This document shows positions 43,103 to 54,319 of a stretch of DNA of 64,000 nt, piece by piece. Numbering within the stretch: the stretch's first letter is position 1; each line of letters begins with the position of its first letter. This DNA comes from Azolla caroliniana. Taxonomy: Eukaryota; Polypodiophyta. The notes under the pieces were generated by a model, which did no database searches, was not told where the DNA came from, and was given only the letters and a program-made list of their open reading frames with translations. Where the stretch lies: the NCBI GenBank assembly GCA_043228905.1, contig JBHGNT010000007.1, positions 13,144,001-13,208,000 of the forward strand, read 5' to 3'. The position numbers and the translations under genes are program-made.

Positions 43103-46049
43103 CATGGCACGCCCGTGGGAAAGTGCCTTGCACTTCGAATCCACTCCCGGCCTCAGTCTTCCTCCAAAATATCGAGCACACTTTGCTCGATAGTGTCAAG
43201 TGGTGCTTCTTCCTCCTGTTCCTGTTCCTTGCCTGCCTGGTCTCCGACCTCCTGTTGGGTAGGCTGTTCCGTAAAAATTTGCTGCTCCGGCTCTGCTTGA
43301 TTCTGTGGTGCCGGTGCTTCCTCACCGCTTCGTCCGGGTTCTTCCTGTTCTCCCTCCGTTCCTGGCTCTGTTCTGTTACCGGTGTCGCTTTCTCCGGTCT
43401 CGACTGGTCACTCGATATGCCTCCTTCCTCTGCTCTGGTGTCTTCCGGTCTCAGCTCTTCTTCTTCTCCGACATCGGTCTGCTCCTGCTCTTCTTCAAGT
43501 TCGTCTTCGGGTATTCCTCGTCGGGGTTGTTCGGTGTCGGTTGGTTCATCTTCAGCCGGTCGCTCTCCCTCACTTATCGTGATTGGCGTCGTTCTTCCCT
43601 TAGCTTCCTGTCGTAACTGGTCCTGCTCGTATCTCTCCAACTCCAACTGAGTTGCGAGCTGCCCGTCATCCAACCTCTCTACCAACCCTCGGATTTCTTT
43701 GAGGTGTTCTTCTGCTAAAGTGTAGAAATCCTCCGACAATTCTTCCCGAATGGCGACGATACTTTCTTCATCCATCTTGTAGAACCTGTCACCGGTCTTC
43801 CTCCGATTCTCGGCATTCGCTCGGAGTGTCTGCAGCTCGGCTGCCTGTTGTGACCACTCCTTCCATAGCTTTTCCGTACTTTCGTTGATGCTTGCCTGAG
43901 CTCGGGTACTCCATCCTGACATGATGAGCTTGATCCGGGCAACCCCTGCCTTAGCATGCGCATAAGCTTCCTACTTTTCCTTCCTTGCCCGTTTTATAAT
44001 GTCGGCCATTATCTGAGCCTGGGCCTCGTAATCTGCTTTCTGCTTTTCATAGGTACTCTGCAGTTTGCTGATCGTGAAGGTCGATTTTTCCTTTTCTTCA
44101 TTCCTGATCTTGGTCAGGTCCAGCTTTTCCCGCCTTAGCGCCTCTAATTCCTTCCTTCTCTCCGTTGCTTGGGCTATTTCCGCCGACAATGCTTCCTTGT
44201 TGGCACTGACCTCATCCATCACCTTAGCCAGGTCTAATCGGGTTTCTTTGAGCTGCTCTTTCAGCTTCTCTATTTGCCGGTCGTAGTCTGCTGCCCGTTT
44301 TTTGTTGTCCGACTCGGCCTGCTTGTGATCTCGGTAGAGACGGTCGAAGTCCTCCGTCTTCTGCTTCAGGCGTCGGGATGCCTGAGCTCTTAACCGATCG
44401 TCCCGGTCCTTTTGTTGTCGGAGTTCTTCCTGCAGTCGTTCTATCTCTTGCTCGGCATGTCGACGTAGTCGGTCCTTCTCCTTCTGCAGCTTCTCTTTTT
44501 CTTCTTGCGGTCGGTCATTAGCGGCTCGACCTTTCCGGAGGCCTTCTTCCATTTTTCGTCTGTCGTCCTCCACCGCTTTCCACTGCTCCCTTTCTCTTTC
44601 CCTTAATGCCTCCTGAGCTTTTAACTCCTCTCGTAAGGTTTTTATTATTTTTTCGGTCTCAGGGCCGGTTTGCAAGGCTACCGGTTCCGGTTCTGGTTCT
44701 GGTTGCTTCCTTTTTGTCCCGACCGGCTCGGTGACAGCTTGTGCTTGTTGAATTCCTTCCCTTGCCTGCAACAGCTCCTCTTGCATTTCCTCGATCTGTG
44801 TTCGGAGCGCGACCAACTCCTGAGTTGTTGTATGCGTCAGCTGTTGCCGACACGTTTCTTCTTTCTCTAACTGGTCCGCTACTCCCGATAACTGCTCCGA
44901 AAGCCATCTTAGCCATTGTGGCTTTGTTCTTCCGGTGTCGGGGTGGCCTTGCTCACTTAAGCCAGGCTGATTTTCCGGCCTCTTCTCTGGCTCCGGCTCC
45001 GGCGCTTGTTCCTTCTTCTTCTCTGGGATGACCGGTTTTCTGAAGTCCGGCCCAACCGGTGTCGGTGCTGCTTCCCTGGGTACGGGTTCCGGTGCTGTTT
45101 CCGCCTCGGCTACTGGAGATGGTCCTTGCGCCCTCTGTTGAGTTCTGTCCACTGGTGGAGCCGGTCCTTTCGCCCGTTTCTCCCGACCTTGTCTTGCTGG
45201 GAGTCTTACCAGTGGTTCGGATGAGTCTTCTGTTTCAGTTTCCTCCTCCGGTGCAGTTACCAGACGGACCTTTTGTCTAGAGACCTCTGGTTCCGGCCGT
45301 CGCAGCGTTATATGGATTGGTTTGCGCGCTACCGGTTCCTCCTCGGCCGCTTTCCCTTTGCCTTTACCTGCCGGTTTTGCCTTTGTTGTCGGTTCCTGTT
45401 GCTGTCGGGATGGTCCTTCCCCCTGCTGTTCTGCTTCTTGCTGGGTCCATCCGGGAGTGTGTTTCTCCAAGATCTGTCGGCACTTTGTGACCTTTTTCGG
45501 CGTCGTCTCCTGCCGACCTCTTTTCTTTTGTGTGATGGGGATCACCGGTGGGACTAACACCGTTAGCCATTGTGCTATCCCGGCCCATGGCTTTTTTCCT
45601 TCCACAAGATTTCTGATGGCCTCCTTCAATCCTTCGGTTATGAAATGGAGCCAATCTATTTGTAAGCCCTCGTACGTTGCTATTAAGAACGTTGCCCGGT
45701 ACTTGGCTATGGCTGGGGGACGGGGATTCACGAATCCGTATTCCATCATAGCGCGGGCCACTTCTCCGAACAACGGGTTCTCTCCGCCCTGCGTTCGGTA
45801 CGCCTTGCTGCTGATAGAGTATTCCCCGAAATATTCGAACAGGATTTCACTGAAAGGGTTTTCGATTGTTTGAAGTCCTCCTGCTTTATTCCCCGTGAGC
45901 GCCTGCACCGCTCCTTCCGTGACTTCTGATATATCGATCGATGCTGCCGCCTGCTCTGGTTCTGCGTGTGGTGGAGCGTCGGCGATCCGCAACAATCCTT
46001 TTAACCCGTTCTCCCTCATCCATTGGCGTGCCTCTTCCGACAGTACCAT
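43038..46049 (-). pseudogene. Gy-F post-pol ORF3, about 1,000 aa, coiled coil, one TAG
   Basis: Open from 46325 to 43038 apart from a TAG near 43971. Start placed at MVLSEEARQWMRENGLKGLL (46049), matching the Gy-E start; upstream codons look like leader. Residues about 10-180: conserved domain (FEYFGEYSISSKAYRTQGGE, FLIATYEGLQIDWL, IAQWLTVLVPPVIP, KKRGR). Then about 200 residues of Pro/Glu/Arg-rich disorder. Next a heptad coiled coil of about 270 residues (EKEKLQKEKDRLRRHAEQEI), an acidic Glu/Thr/Pro tail and VQGTFPRACHV at the LTR. No signal peptide, membrane helix or catalytic motif, so not an envelope. May be a structural or host-interacting protein; function unknown. Confidence 0.82.
43103..43150 (-). 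other. Conserved LTR-abutting block, in place of a purine tract
   Basis: CATGGCACGCCCGTGGGAAAG directly abuts the 3' LTR. Counterparts are at 33519 (CATGGCACGCCTGTGGGACA) and 59545 (CATGGCACGCCTGTGGGCTA). Minus strand codes EVQGTFPRACHV, the end of ORF3. No purine run is next to the LTR. Confidence 0.75.
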
Positions 46050-46512
46050 TGTTCCGAATTCTTCGTCTGCTGCCTGTTGTTCGGGATCGCGCTGTGTGTG
46101 CTCTGTGCGTCGGGTCGCTCTTCTGTGCTTCTGCGCCTGTATGTAGGAAAATTTGTAAAAAGTGAGCCCTTCGCAGGCCTGTGTCTTATATAGTGGGTTG
46201 TGCCTCGAGCCGCCCTTTTTCGTTTCCCGCGCATGTTCCTCTCCCGCCATAATTACTATGTCCTTTCTTGTTTGCCGCATGTGAGTGCCCACGTTCCATG
46301 CTTTAAATAGCCAGTCCGCGCACATCCTTCTTTAATGCATGGCGCCTCTTCGTTGCATGGTGGCGCTCCCACCTCTTGTGATCTCCCCATCATTACGATG
46401 ATTCGCGTCGATTTTGCCCACGTCATTTATTTATTTATTATTTATTTATTTTATTTATTTTTATTATTTATTTTTATTTTTATTTTTATTTTTCCTTTTT
46501 GCTTGGACCACG
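46050..46512 (-). promoter_or_regulatory. Gy-F pol-ORF3 gap with TATA-like box
   Basis: Non-coding gap of about 460 bases. Minus strand has an A/T-rich run (46425-46495), then CTATTTAAAG near 46306 and CTATATAAGACACAGG around 46185-46200, about 145 bases before the ORF3 ATG. Fits an internal promoter and leader; not proven. Confidence 0.5.
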
Positions 46513-48138
46513 TCATTTGCTGGTCCCCCCCGATTTGTTCGGGTCGGTTCGTGTGGATACCGGATCCTTCTCTCGGTTTTCCGGGATAGTCTTCGTCAAT
46601 ATCGGTGTCGGTTCTTCCTCGGTCCGAATATCTTCAGCAGCGTCTGTCGGTGTCGGTTCCTCATCTTGCCGGATTTCCGGGTTTCGCTTGAACGGGTTGG
46701 CTGGCATATTTCCCTTATACGGCTTTAGCCGAAATCCATTTGCCCACTTGCCGATGACATCTCCAGACAACGTGCCGAGCTGATACGACCCATTGTACTC
46801 CTTGGTGATCCAGAACGGTCCTGTCCATCGAAACCGCAACTTTCCCGGCATGCTCCCCATCCGTGTCTGGAATAGTAGCACCGGTTTCCCGACTTCGAAC
46901 TCCTTTTCATTGCCACGCCGGTGTCGGTCCACGAAGGCTTTTCTCCTCCTTTGCTCCAGTTCGAGTTGTAGTAAGCTGGCTATTCGGTTTTCCTCTAATT
47001 CCAACAGCGTTGCCAGCCGGATTCGTTCGGACTCGTTCTCACTTAAGCGCTCCTTCACCTGAATCCGTAAGCTGGGGATCTGGAACTCTACCGGCATGAC
47101 CGCTTCTAACCCGAATGCTAGTTGGAACGGGGTTGTCCGGATGCTGGTTTTGTACGTTGTTCGGTACGCCCATAGTGCGCTTTGCAATTTCGTATCCCAG
47201 TCGGTCCGGTTCTCGTTGACGATTTTTCGTAGGATGTTCTGCAGAGTTTTGTTCGTTGATTCCGCTAGTCCATTGGCTTGAGGGTAGTAGGGTGTACTCT
47301 TTTTATGTACCACCGCGTAAAATGACGTCAGGCTTTCTACTACCTGCCCGAGAAAATGTCCTCCTTGGTCACTTATAAGCTCGATCGGGCATCCATACCG
47401 GCACCATATGCATTCGTACAGAAACTTTGCCGTGGACGCGGCCGTGTTGTCCCGTAAGGCCTTTGCTTCTACCCATTTGGTGCAATAGTCGGTCGCCACT
47501 ATGACATACCGATTCCCGGTTCGCATTGCCGGTGGTTTGAAGGGACCGACAAAGTCCAACCCCCACTTTTGAAATGGTTCTAAGGGCAAGACCGGGTGGT
47601 GTGGCATCCGGGCCTGCTCTGTGGGTTGGCCCAGTCGTTGACACAAATCGCATTCTCTGCTATACTTCACGGCATCTTTTAGGGTGGTCGGCCACCATAG
47701 TCCGCTCTGCCATATTTTCCGAGCGGTTGCGTCGCCGGCATAATGCCCGCCGGCAATTCCACAGTGGGCTTCCCTGAGGATTAGATCCTTCTCATCGCTC
47801 CGCACTGCTCGTCTCCAGATGCCATCTGCCCCCTTGTGATAGAGGGTGTCTCCAACCAAGCAGAAATGTCTACTTCTTACTGCTACCCTTTTCCTTTCAT
47901 CACGGTCCATGTTCTTCGGGGGAACTCCGGTGCTCAGGAACTGGTGCATCTCAGTTAGCCAGGTGTCTTCGTCGGCTACCGTTGTATCCGTTGCCGGTTT
48001 CGTCGTGATCCAGAACAATTCGGCGTCGGGAAACTCATCCTGGACGCCGTCCCCTGCTTCTCCGGATTCGAGTTTGCTTAGATAGTCCGCTACTGCATGC
48101 TGCGCCCCGGGTCGGTGGAAAATGTCGAATTCAAATTC
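46513..48138 (-). pseudogene. Gy-F integrase
   Basis: A 501-codon open block plus the codons after the stop at 48139. HHCC zinc domain (HCGIAGGHYAGDATARKIW, CDLCQRLG), core with D, D, E (WGLDFVGPFKPPAM, LISDQGGHFLG, YPQANGLAESTNKTLQ) and a tail with MPGKLRFRWTGPFWI and NGFRLKPYKGNMPANPF, ending in a Glu/Pro/Thr-rich extension. No chromodomain. Same frame as RT; only one TAG separates them. Confidence 0.92.
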
Positions 48139-49653
48139 CTATAGTAGCAGTGTCCACCGTGCAATTTTTCCCGTCAGGGATGCCTTCGAGACTAGGTAGA
48201 GTAGTGCCGAATGGTCGACATGGAAGGAAAACTTCCTTCCGAGCAGATAGTGCCTGTACTTTGTGACACTATACACCATTCCCAATGCCTCGCGTTCCGT
48301 CGTAGAGTAATTCCGTTCGGCTTTTGAGAGTTTCCGGCTTGCGTAGTACACCGGTCGGTACCATTTCAGCTCTGTGAGTTGCATCAGAACGCTGCCGATT
48401 GCTACGTCCGACGCGTCGACGAAGACGTGAAAGCTTTTACTCCAATCCGGCGGTTGCACCACCGGAGCTTGCGACAACATAACCTTCAACGCTTTGTAGG
48501 ATTCCTCCTCCGTCTCTGCCCATAGGAAGGGTACCCTATGTACGGCGGTATGTAACGGTGTAGCGAAGTCCGCGAGGTGCCGTATCATCCGGCTATGCCA
48601 CCTTATTTGGCCCAGGAACTGGCTTAAAGCCTTTGCGTTACTTGGTGCTGGTGCATCGAGAATCGCCTTGACTTTATCCGGATCTACCGCGATTCCTTCC
48701 TTACTCACCACGTGCCCTAGCAAGTTGCCGCTTGCCACTCCAAAGACGCATTTGGCCGGATTTAGGCTCAATTGGTACTCGCGGCACTTCTCCAAGCACA
48801 ACCGGAGGTGATCGAGATGCTCTCCGTGCCGGCTGTAGACCACGAAATTGTCAAGGAAGACCTGCATAAAACCGGGGATATATTCCCCGAAAATTTCCAT
48901 TATCATCCTTTGAAAGGTCGTTGGAGCCGTCTTTAGTCCGAACATCATCATGACTGCGACGAACACTCCCCATTCCGTCACGAACACTGTCTTCTCTTGG
49001 TCGGCCGGGTTCATTCGTATTTGGTTGTAGCCGCTAAATCCATCCAGGAAGCTGTAAACTTCGTGCCCGGCTACCGCATCTAACACCCCGTCCGTAAATG
49101 GTAGTGGAAACGCATCGGTCACTGTTGCGGCATTTAGTTTTCGGTAGTCCACGCATACCCGGATTTTTCCGTTCTTTTTCGGGACCACCACTATCGGACT
49201 CAGCCAGGTTGCCTGCTTGACCGGTCGGATAAATCCGACCCGGAGGAGCTTATCAATTTCCTCCTTCACCTTTGCCGCATAATTCGGATTCATCCGGTAC
49301 CTGCGTTGAGCAATCGGTTTCGCGTCCGTACTTAGGTGAATTTGGTGCTGATAGAGCTGGGGGTCCAACCCTCGCATGTCTTCGTACGACCACGCGAACA
49401 CATCCTTGAAGTCTGTTAACAATGCTACCATTGCCTTCTTTTCTTCCTTCGGCAATTCCTTTGCAACATTTACCAGTCGGGGCTTGTCTGCTGTGCCGAG
49501 GTCCACCTCCTCGAGTTGGGATGCTTTTACCCTCTGGGATATCGTCATTTCCCTCTCTAGGGATTCCTGTGCTTGTCGCAGTTCCCGGATCGCCGCTTGG
49601 TCCGGTTCTTCCGGCGTCGTAATGTACGGTTCTACTGCCTCCGTGATATCCAC
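48139..49653 (-). pseudogene. Gy-F reverse transcriptase-RNase H, active site altered
   Basis: A 504-codon block: FAWSYEDMRGLDPQLYQHQI, IVVVPKKNGKIRVCVDYRKL, FLDGFSGYNQIRM and the active-site motif VFLDNFVVYS. The second catalytic Asp is Asn (codon AAT; GAT expected). RNase H: FHVFVDASDVAIGSVLMQL and SFHVDHSALLYLVSK, ending TLLL then TAG where Gy-E has Gln. The stop upstream (before IVPLFEVDI) is also in frame with protease. The first residue shown is a GTG, not a real start. Confidence 0.93.
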
Positions 49654-49671
49654 CTCAAATAGTGGGACGAT

Positions 49672-51162
49672 TTATGGTTGTTCCTCGAGGTACCGCTCGA
49701 CTTCCTCGTCCGGTAATCCCTCCAACATGTTAATGCTTTCCGCATACAATGGAGTTGCTTCCTTATTGGTGATCACCCGTGGTTGCGTCGTTACTCGTAC
49801 CTTTGTTTTCCCTCGCCAGAATGTGATCATGTTCTTTTGCCAGTTTTGCTTGATATGCGCCGTTCGCAGCCATGGTCGTCCTAGCAGTAGGGGGTACGCG
49901 CCTTGTACATTCAGCTGCAGCACCACGGCCGATATCCGGAATACGTGGCCTCCGATCGTTATTTCCAAGTCCCGGATAAGCCCGGTCGGTCGGACTGAGC
50001 TAGTATCCGCCATGCGTAACCAGAAGGGGCATGGTTCCCATTCCCGGATGCCCAGGTCGTTGCATGTCTGTTGGCTGATGACATTTACCCCGGAGCCTCC
50101 GTCAATAATCGTTCCAGCAATTTCCTTTCCTTTCACGATTGCCATGATCGCCGGGCTACTTGTATCGACCACCGTTGGTCCTTCCTCCGGGTTGGAGAAG
50201 AATGCCGGTGCTGGCGTCGGCTTCGGTTTGCTGACGGATGCCTGTAGGTCTGCCGTAAATCGTGGCACTAACTGTAGTAGTCGTGCTAACGGCAGCACGA
50301 TTTGACAGTCTTGTAGCGCTTGCCACGTCGGGTTTTCTCCTGGCTGTATGATTTCTTCGTCTTTTGGCATATTTTGGTCTCTTACTTCTGCCGCATTCTG
50401 TTCATTGGCCTCCTTGATCCATTGTGTCGCTTGTTTTCTGATTGCCTCCTGGGCTTCCCACTCGGCGGTCTTTCCCTTTGACCGGGTTGTGACCTGCTGT
50501 ACCTCTGTTATTTCGGCTGTAACCATGTTGACTTCCGGCTGCTTGTCATAGCTTTTGCTTGGGCATTGGTTACTATAGTGGCCTTCCTTGCGGCAGTAAT
50601 AACAGTACACCTTGTGACTGTTGCTCGTTTCTGCTTTGTCCCCGGTTTGGAGGGTGGGTATGCTCCGGCGGTCGTCTTCGGTTTTTCGGTTATCCGGTAC
50701 CGATACCGGGTTGTCATTCCTTGCTGCCTCCCGACGTTCCTCTCTTCGGAAAAATCCACGCTTCTGATTCCGTCGGAAATTTCGGTTCCCTTGTCGCCTC
50801 TCTTCTCTGCGTCGGTCGTATTCCGGGGCTTCGTCTCGGTCGTACCGGTCCCGGGGGTAGCTATCTTTGCGTCTCTCCTCTCAGTCATAGTTGTTGCGTC
50901 TTGTGTCAGCGTATCCTTGTCGCCTCTCTTCTCTGCGTCGGTCGTCTTCCGGGGATTCGTCTCTGTCGTACCGGTCCCGGGGGTAGCTATCTCTGCGTCT
51001 CTCCTCTCGGTCATAGTTGTCGCGTCTTCTATCAGCGTATCTGTTACCGCGTTCGCGTTGGTAGCGGTCGTCTCTCCGGAATCGATCCTCGTCCGGGTTC
51101 TGATTGCGCGGTTTTATGTGTCGAACCGGTGCTGCCTGCCGATTTAACAGGTTATATTCGCA
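49672..51162 (-). pseudogene. Gy-F RD-rich linker, third zinc knuckle and protease
   Basis: About 51160-50640 encodes Arg/Asp/Tyr-rich sequence (REERRQG, DNYDREERRRDSYPRDRY), including two 126-bp tandem units starting at 50791 and 50917 (42 residues each). A knuckle CYYCRKEGHYSNQC follows near 50600. The protease site GTIIDGGSGVNVIS lies near 50100, with the later GAYPLLLGRPWL flap-side motif. Ends at a TAA, 49672. One TAG interrupts the RD-rich part. Confidence 0.87.
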
Positions 51163-52471
51163 TCAGTCCGTTGTATGGGCTCGAGAGTTGCAGATCACAC
51201 ATTGTGTCCGCAGGGTGCAGTCCACTGTTGAGTGCCCCGAATTTAGGCATGTTGTGCATTGTAAGGCCTGTCGGAACCTCAGGTCTTCCTCCTTTGGGAG
51301 TGCCCGGTGTAACATCCCCATCGACAAGAAGGGGCTAGTCTTGTCCATTTCTAAAACCCGATCAATAACTTGGTCCATTGTGCTGGTTTGGAAATCAAGG
51401 ACTCCGCACATTGTTCGAAGTGGCTCTTTCAGTGCGGCCAAAAAGACTGCTTTGGCTTCGTCTTCGGGTGGTGCTCTTGTCAGTTGGCTGTGCAGGGTCT
51501 GGAACCGAATGATGAATTGTGGCATAGTCTTGTTCTCTTCCTGCCGGGTGGTGTAGAACTGCCCGACCAATTCCCTTTGCTCAAATTGTCTGTGAAAAAC
51601 CCTGAGGAATCTGGCTTTCAAGGCATCGAATGTGGCAAAGGTGCCTGGTAAGTGCTTTGCGTGCCATTGGGCCGCCAGTCCTTCTAAGGTGATGCCGAAT
51701 TCGGCGATTTTGGGATCGTTCGGCTTCGGGCTCCGTCAGTCTTTGGGAGATATGGTTGGCTTCCCATGTTTGGAGGAATGCGTACACGTGTGCCTCCGCG
51801 TCGGCATCATCCCGGTACTTTGGGTATGGGTACGACATCGTGTCGTCCAACTGACTCTCCTGTTTCCTCCGCTCTTTGTCCGCTGTTGGCGTTGGTGTGA
51901 GAACCTTTGGTTCCCCCGCGGGTGTTGCCGGTGTCCGGTCCGTTGGTTCCTCCGCGGGTGTTGTCGGTATCCGCTCCTTCGGTTCCCTCACGGTTGTTGT
52001 CGGTATCCGGTCAGCCTTCCTCGGTGGTTGCCGGTCACCGAATTCCAGGGTTATTTCTTCCTCTGGCGCCGGTGTTACTGAGTCTTCCGACCCCTCGTCC
52101 TCCCGGTCATTTGGTGTGTCGTGGCTGCTTTTATACCGGGATGCAACGCTTCCGTCGCTTTCCGACTCCGCCTCAAGTGTTGCGAATGCTTCCGAGTCCC
52201 CGTCGCCCGCGGCGAGCGTCTGCAGTATCGTTTCCACCTCTTGCAGGCTTGTTATGCTACTGCCTTCGTCGGGGATTTGCAGAACCCGGAACTGCAGTGC
52301 TTCTTCTGCGACTCTCCGAAGAGTTTTGGAGAATGACCGATCCCGCCGGATCTCGTCGACGGCTTGCTGCAGGGCTTCCCGTCGTTGCTCGCGTTCGGTG
52401 TATCGTCTCCCTCGTTCGGTGATGTGGTCGTCGTTTGGTCTAGACATCCATCCCCCGGTTGTCCTCTGCAC
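51163..52471 (-). pseudogene. Gy-F gag with two zinc knuckles
   Basis: Block 52471-51581: a Glu/Arg-rich helical start (TERGRRYTEREQRREALQQ), a disordered Pro/Thr-rich segment with repeated EEPTDRTPATPAGEP-like units, and the capsid start (MSYPYPKYRDDADAEAHVYA). After a frameshift near 51700 the capsid continues in 51621-51163 (FLRVFHRQFEQRELVGQFY, MPQFIIRFQTLHSQL), then knuckles CTTCLNSGHSTVDC and CVICNSRAHTTD, ended by TGA. Likely real start is MSRPNDDHITERG (52447). Confidence 0.87.
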
Positions 52472-52478
52472 TTTGCAG

Positions 52479-52499
52479 GAATCGTGGTTGCCAAAATAG
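52479..52499 (-). promoter_or_regulatory. Gy-F candidate tRNA primer binding site
   Basis: Minus strand, five bases inside the 5' LTR, reads TTGGCAACCACGATTCC. TGG start fits the complement of a tRNA CCA end; the tRNA is not identified. Confidence 0.5.
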
Positions 52500-52889
52500 T
52501 GTTATCTGTCTGGCCGGACTAGCCTCAACACAGGTGTCTATCCGACACTTCTCCAAAGGGGTGGTAAGGATTGGATGCTAGGTTACACGCATAAGATGAT
52601 TATAATTAAGCACAGACGGCAAACAATACGAGATATAGATAAATACGCAATAATTACTATTGTATTACTTCCGTCAAAAAACTTTACAAATCATCGGATC
52701 CTTTTATAGGCATCCGGCAAGGTTACAATCGGTGCGCTTAGGCAACCGACATCCGAATCGGTTCGGATCCGGATCGGTACAACTGTACCGAATCCGTCCC
52801 TCCGAATAATAATTCTACTATTATTTACTTCCTATTATCCGATCCGATTCCGCCTTCCCACTTGTCCTTGCTCTTCTGACCGGCCAACA
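52500..52889 (-). repeat. Gy-F 5' LTR
   Basis: 390 bp; three substitutions against the 3' LTR, all transitions. Confidence 0.94.
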
Positions 52890-54175
52890 CATCCCTTGTT
52901 CAACCATTTGGCCGACCGAGACCAAATTCTTCGTGATGGTGGGAACATGCAAGACATTTTTAATGTATGTTTGCTTACCTCTTTCGCCGAACGGAACATT
53001 GCCGATGTGCCGAATCGGGTACGTAGTGTCATCTCCGGTTTCAAAATAACCGGGTCGCTCCGGCTCTTGAAGTTCGAGAAACCATTCTTTGTGGGATGTC
53101 ATATGGTTTGAGGCTCCGGAGTCAACAAACCATACGTCCTCCGGATTGAGGGCACTAGTTGAGGTAGAGGCCGACATAGAGTTTGCTCTATGTTTCATCA
53201 TGAACATTACCCCACGGTCGGAGTTGTATGCGTACATTCCGCCACGATCCTCGTAGTCAGAGTTGTGCCCGTACATTCCGCTATACTCTTCGTAGTCGGA
53301 ATTGTGCGCGTAATTCGTGAGTTGTCGGCTTGTGGAAGCCGATTCACGCATCTTCTTTTGGCACTCTTCTTCGTGGTGGCCGAGCTTTCCGCAATATCCG
53401 CATTTGGTTGCGTTTTGACGGCTTGGGCCGGAGTGGAAACTCCCCCTTCTTGCGAAGGTTCCTCGTTGGCCTCCGTTTTGCGGCCGAAATTGGGAGTTGT
53501 TGTCGTAGGTCGGACCTCGTCCGCCTTGTCCTTGGCCGAATCGGCCTCTCGCTCGTCCGCGTCCTCTTCCTCCATTAGAGTGTGTGTAGAGCATGTGGCC
53601 TTCTGACTCATTGCTCCTTGTAAGCACGTGGTTTTCTTCGACCAATAGCATTGATTGGAGCTCGAAGAAGGAGGGAGATTTCTCCTGTGCTAGCACGGCG
53701 GTTCGCATCGCGCCGAACCGTGGTGCGAGGCCGCCGAGGCATATTTGCAGCATCTCATCATCATCTATACTTATGCTTATTGAGCCGAGCGAGTCGTAAA
53801 GCTCCTTGATCTTCAAGGTGTATGTCGTGATGGACATGTCCCGTTGTTGAATGTTGTTCAACTCTTGGCGGAGTTGAAGCTTTCTCGTGGTCGTGTTGGG
53901 GCGAAAATCTTTCGTAGATTTTCCCATGCTTCCCTTGGCGTCTTGGCTTCTTGAATGTAATTGAGCATCAAGCAATACATCACGTGGCTTGCGGCTTGCT
54001 CCTATGTCGCGTATCCGGGAGCCGCTTTGGCGGGTCGGTCTTCATGCGCTCCTTTGATATAGCTCCAATTGGCTTGTCTGACAAGGTATTGGTGCATCTT
54101 GTACTCCCAAGATGCGATGTTGTTTCGATCCAACTTCTTGGTAGGGAGAGCGCTCCCCATTTGAGTATTCATTAT
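52890..54175 (-). pseudogene. Co-3 gag and protease
   Basis: Starts MNTQMGSALPTKKLDRNNIA at about 54175. Continues as copia gag with an early stop and frameshifts near 53900-54000, then QLRQELNNIQQRDMSITTYT, Gly/Arg-rich GGRGRGRARGRFGQGQGGRG and knuckle CGYCGKLGHHEEEC. Protease DVWFVDSGASNHMTSHKEW, then VLHVPTITKNLVSVGQMVEQ. Cut by Gy-F at 52889. Confidence 0.9.
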
Positions 54176-54319
54176 GTCGATTCTTCTTCTTCTTCTTCTC
54201 TCTTCGAATGCGAGCTATGTAGCGAAGCTACAATAGCGATGAGCCGGTTCTTGGTCGTTGGCGTGGAGCGCAACACACGATCACGATGAGGCGAATGGGC
54301 TAGATCGAGCTACCAAATC

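Larger units (their letters stand above)
42713..52889 (-). mobile_element. Gy-F: 10.2-kb gypsy with gag, pol and a post-pol coiled-coil ORF
   Basis: Full copy in Co-3. LTRs of 390 bp (42713-43102 and 52500-52889) differ at three bases. Target duplication CATCA/CATCC (42708-42712 and 52890-52894), one mismatch. Minus-strand order: gag with zinc knuckles, RD-rich linker, third knuckle, protease, RT-RNase H, integrase, about 0.46 kb gap, then ORF3. Lesions: frameshift and stop in gag, stops before and after RT-RNase H, RT active-site Asp changed, one TAG in ORF3. RT type (DVFAWSYEDMRGLDP) points to the Athila/Tat side of gypsy. Confidence 0.95.

Noticed and set aside
43038-46325. Gy-F ORF3 as a retroviral-type envelope
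   Set aside because: Position fits, but there is no signal peptide, membrane helix or processing site, and most of it is coiled coil and disorder.
49376-51338. Plus-strand ORFs of 309, 259 and 193 codons
   Set aside because: They lie antisense to the well-supported Gy-F protease, RT and RD-rich segments. GC-rich codon shadow, no independent motif.
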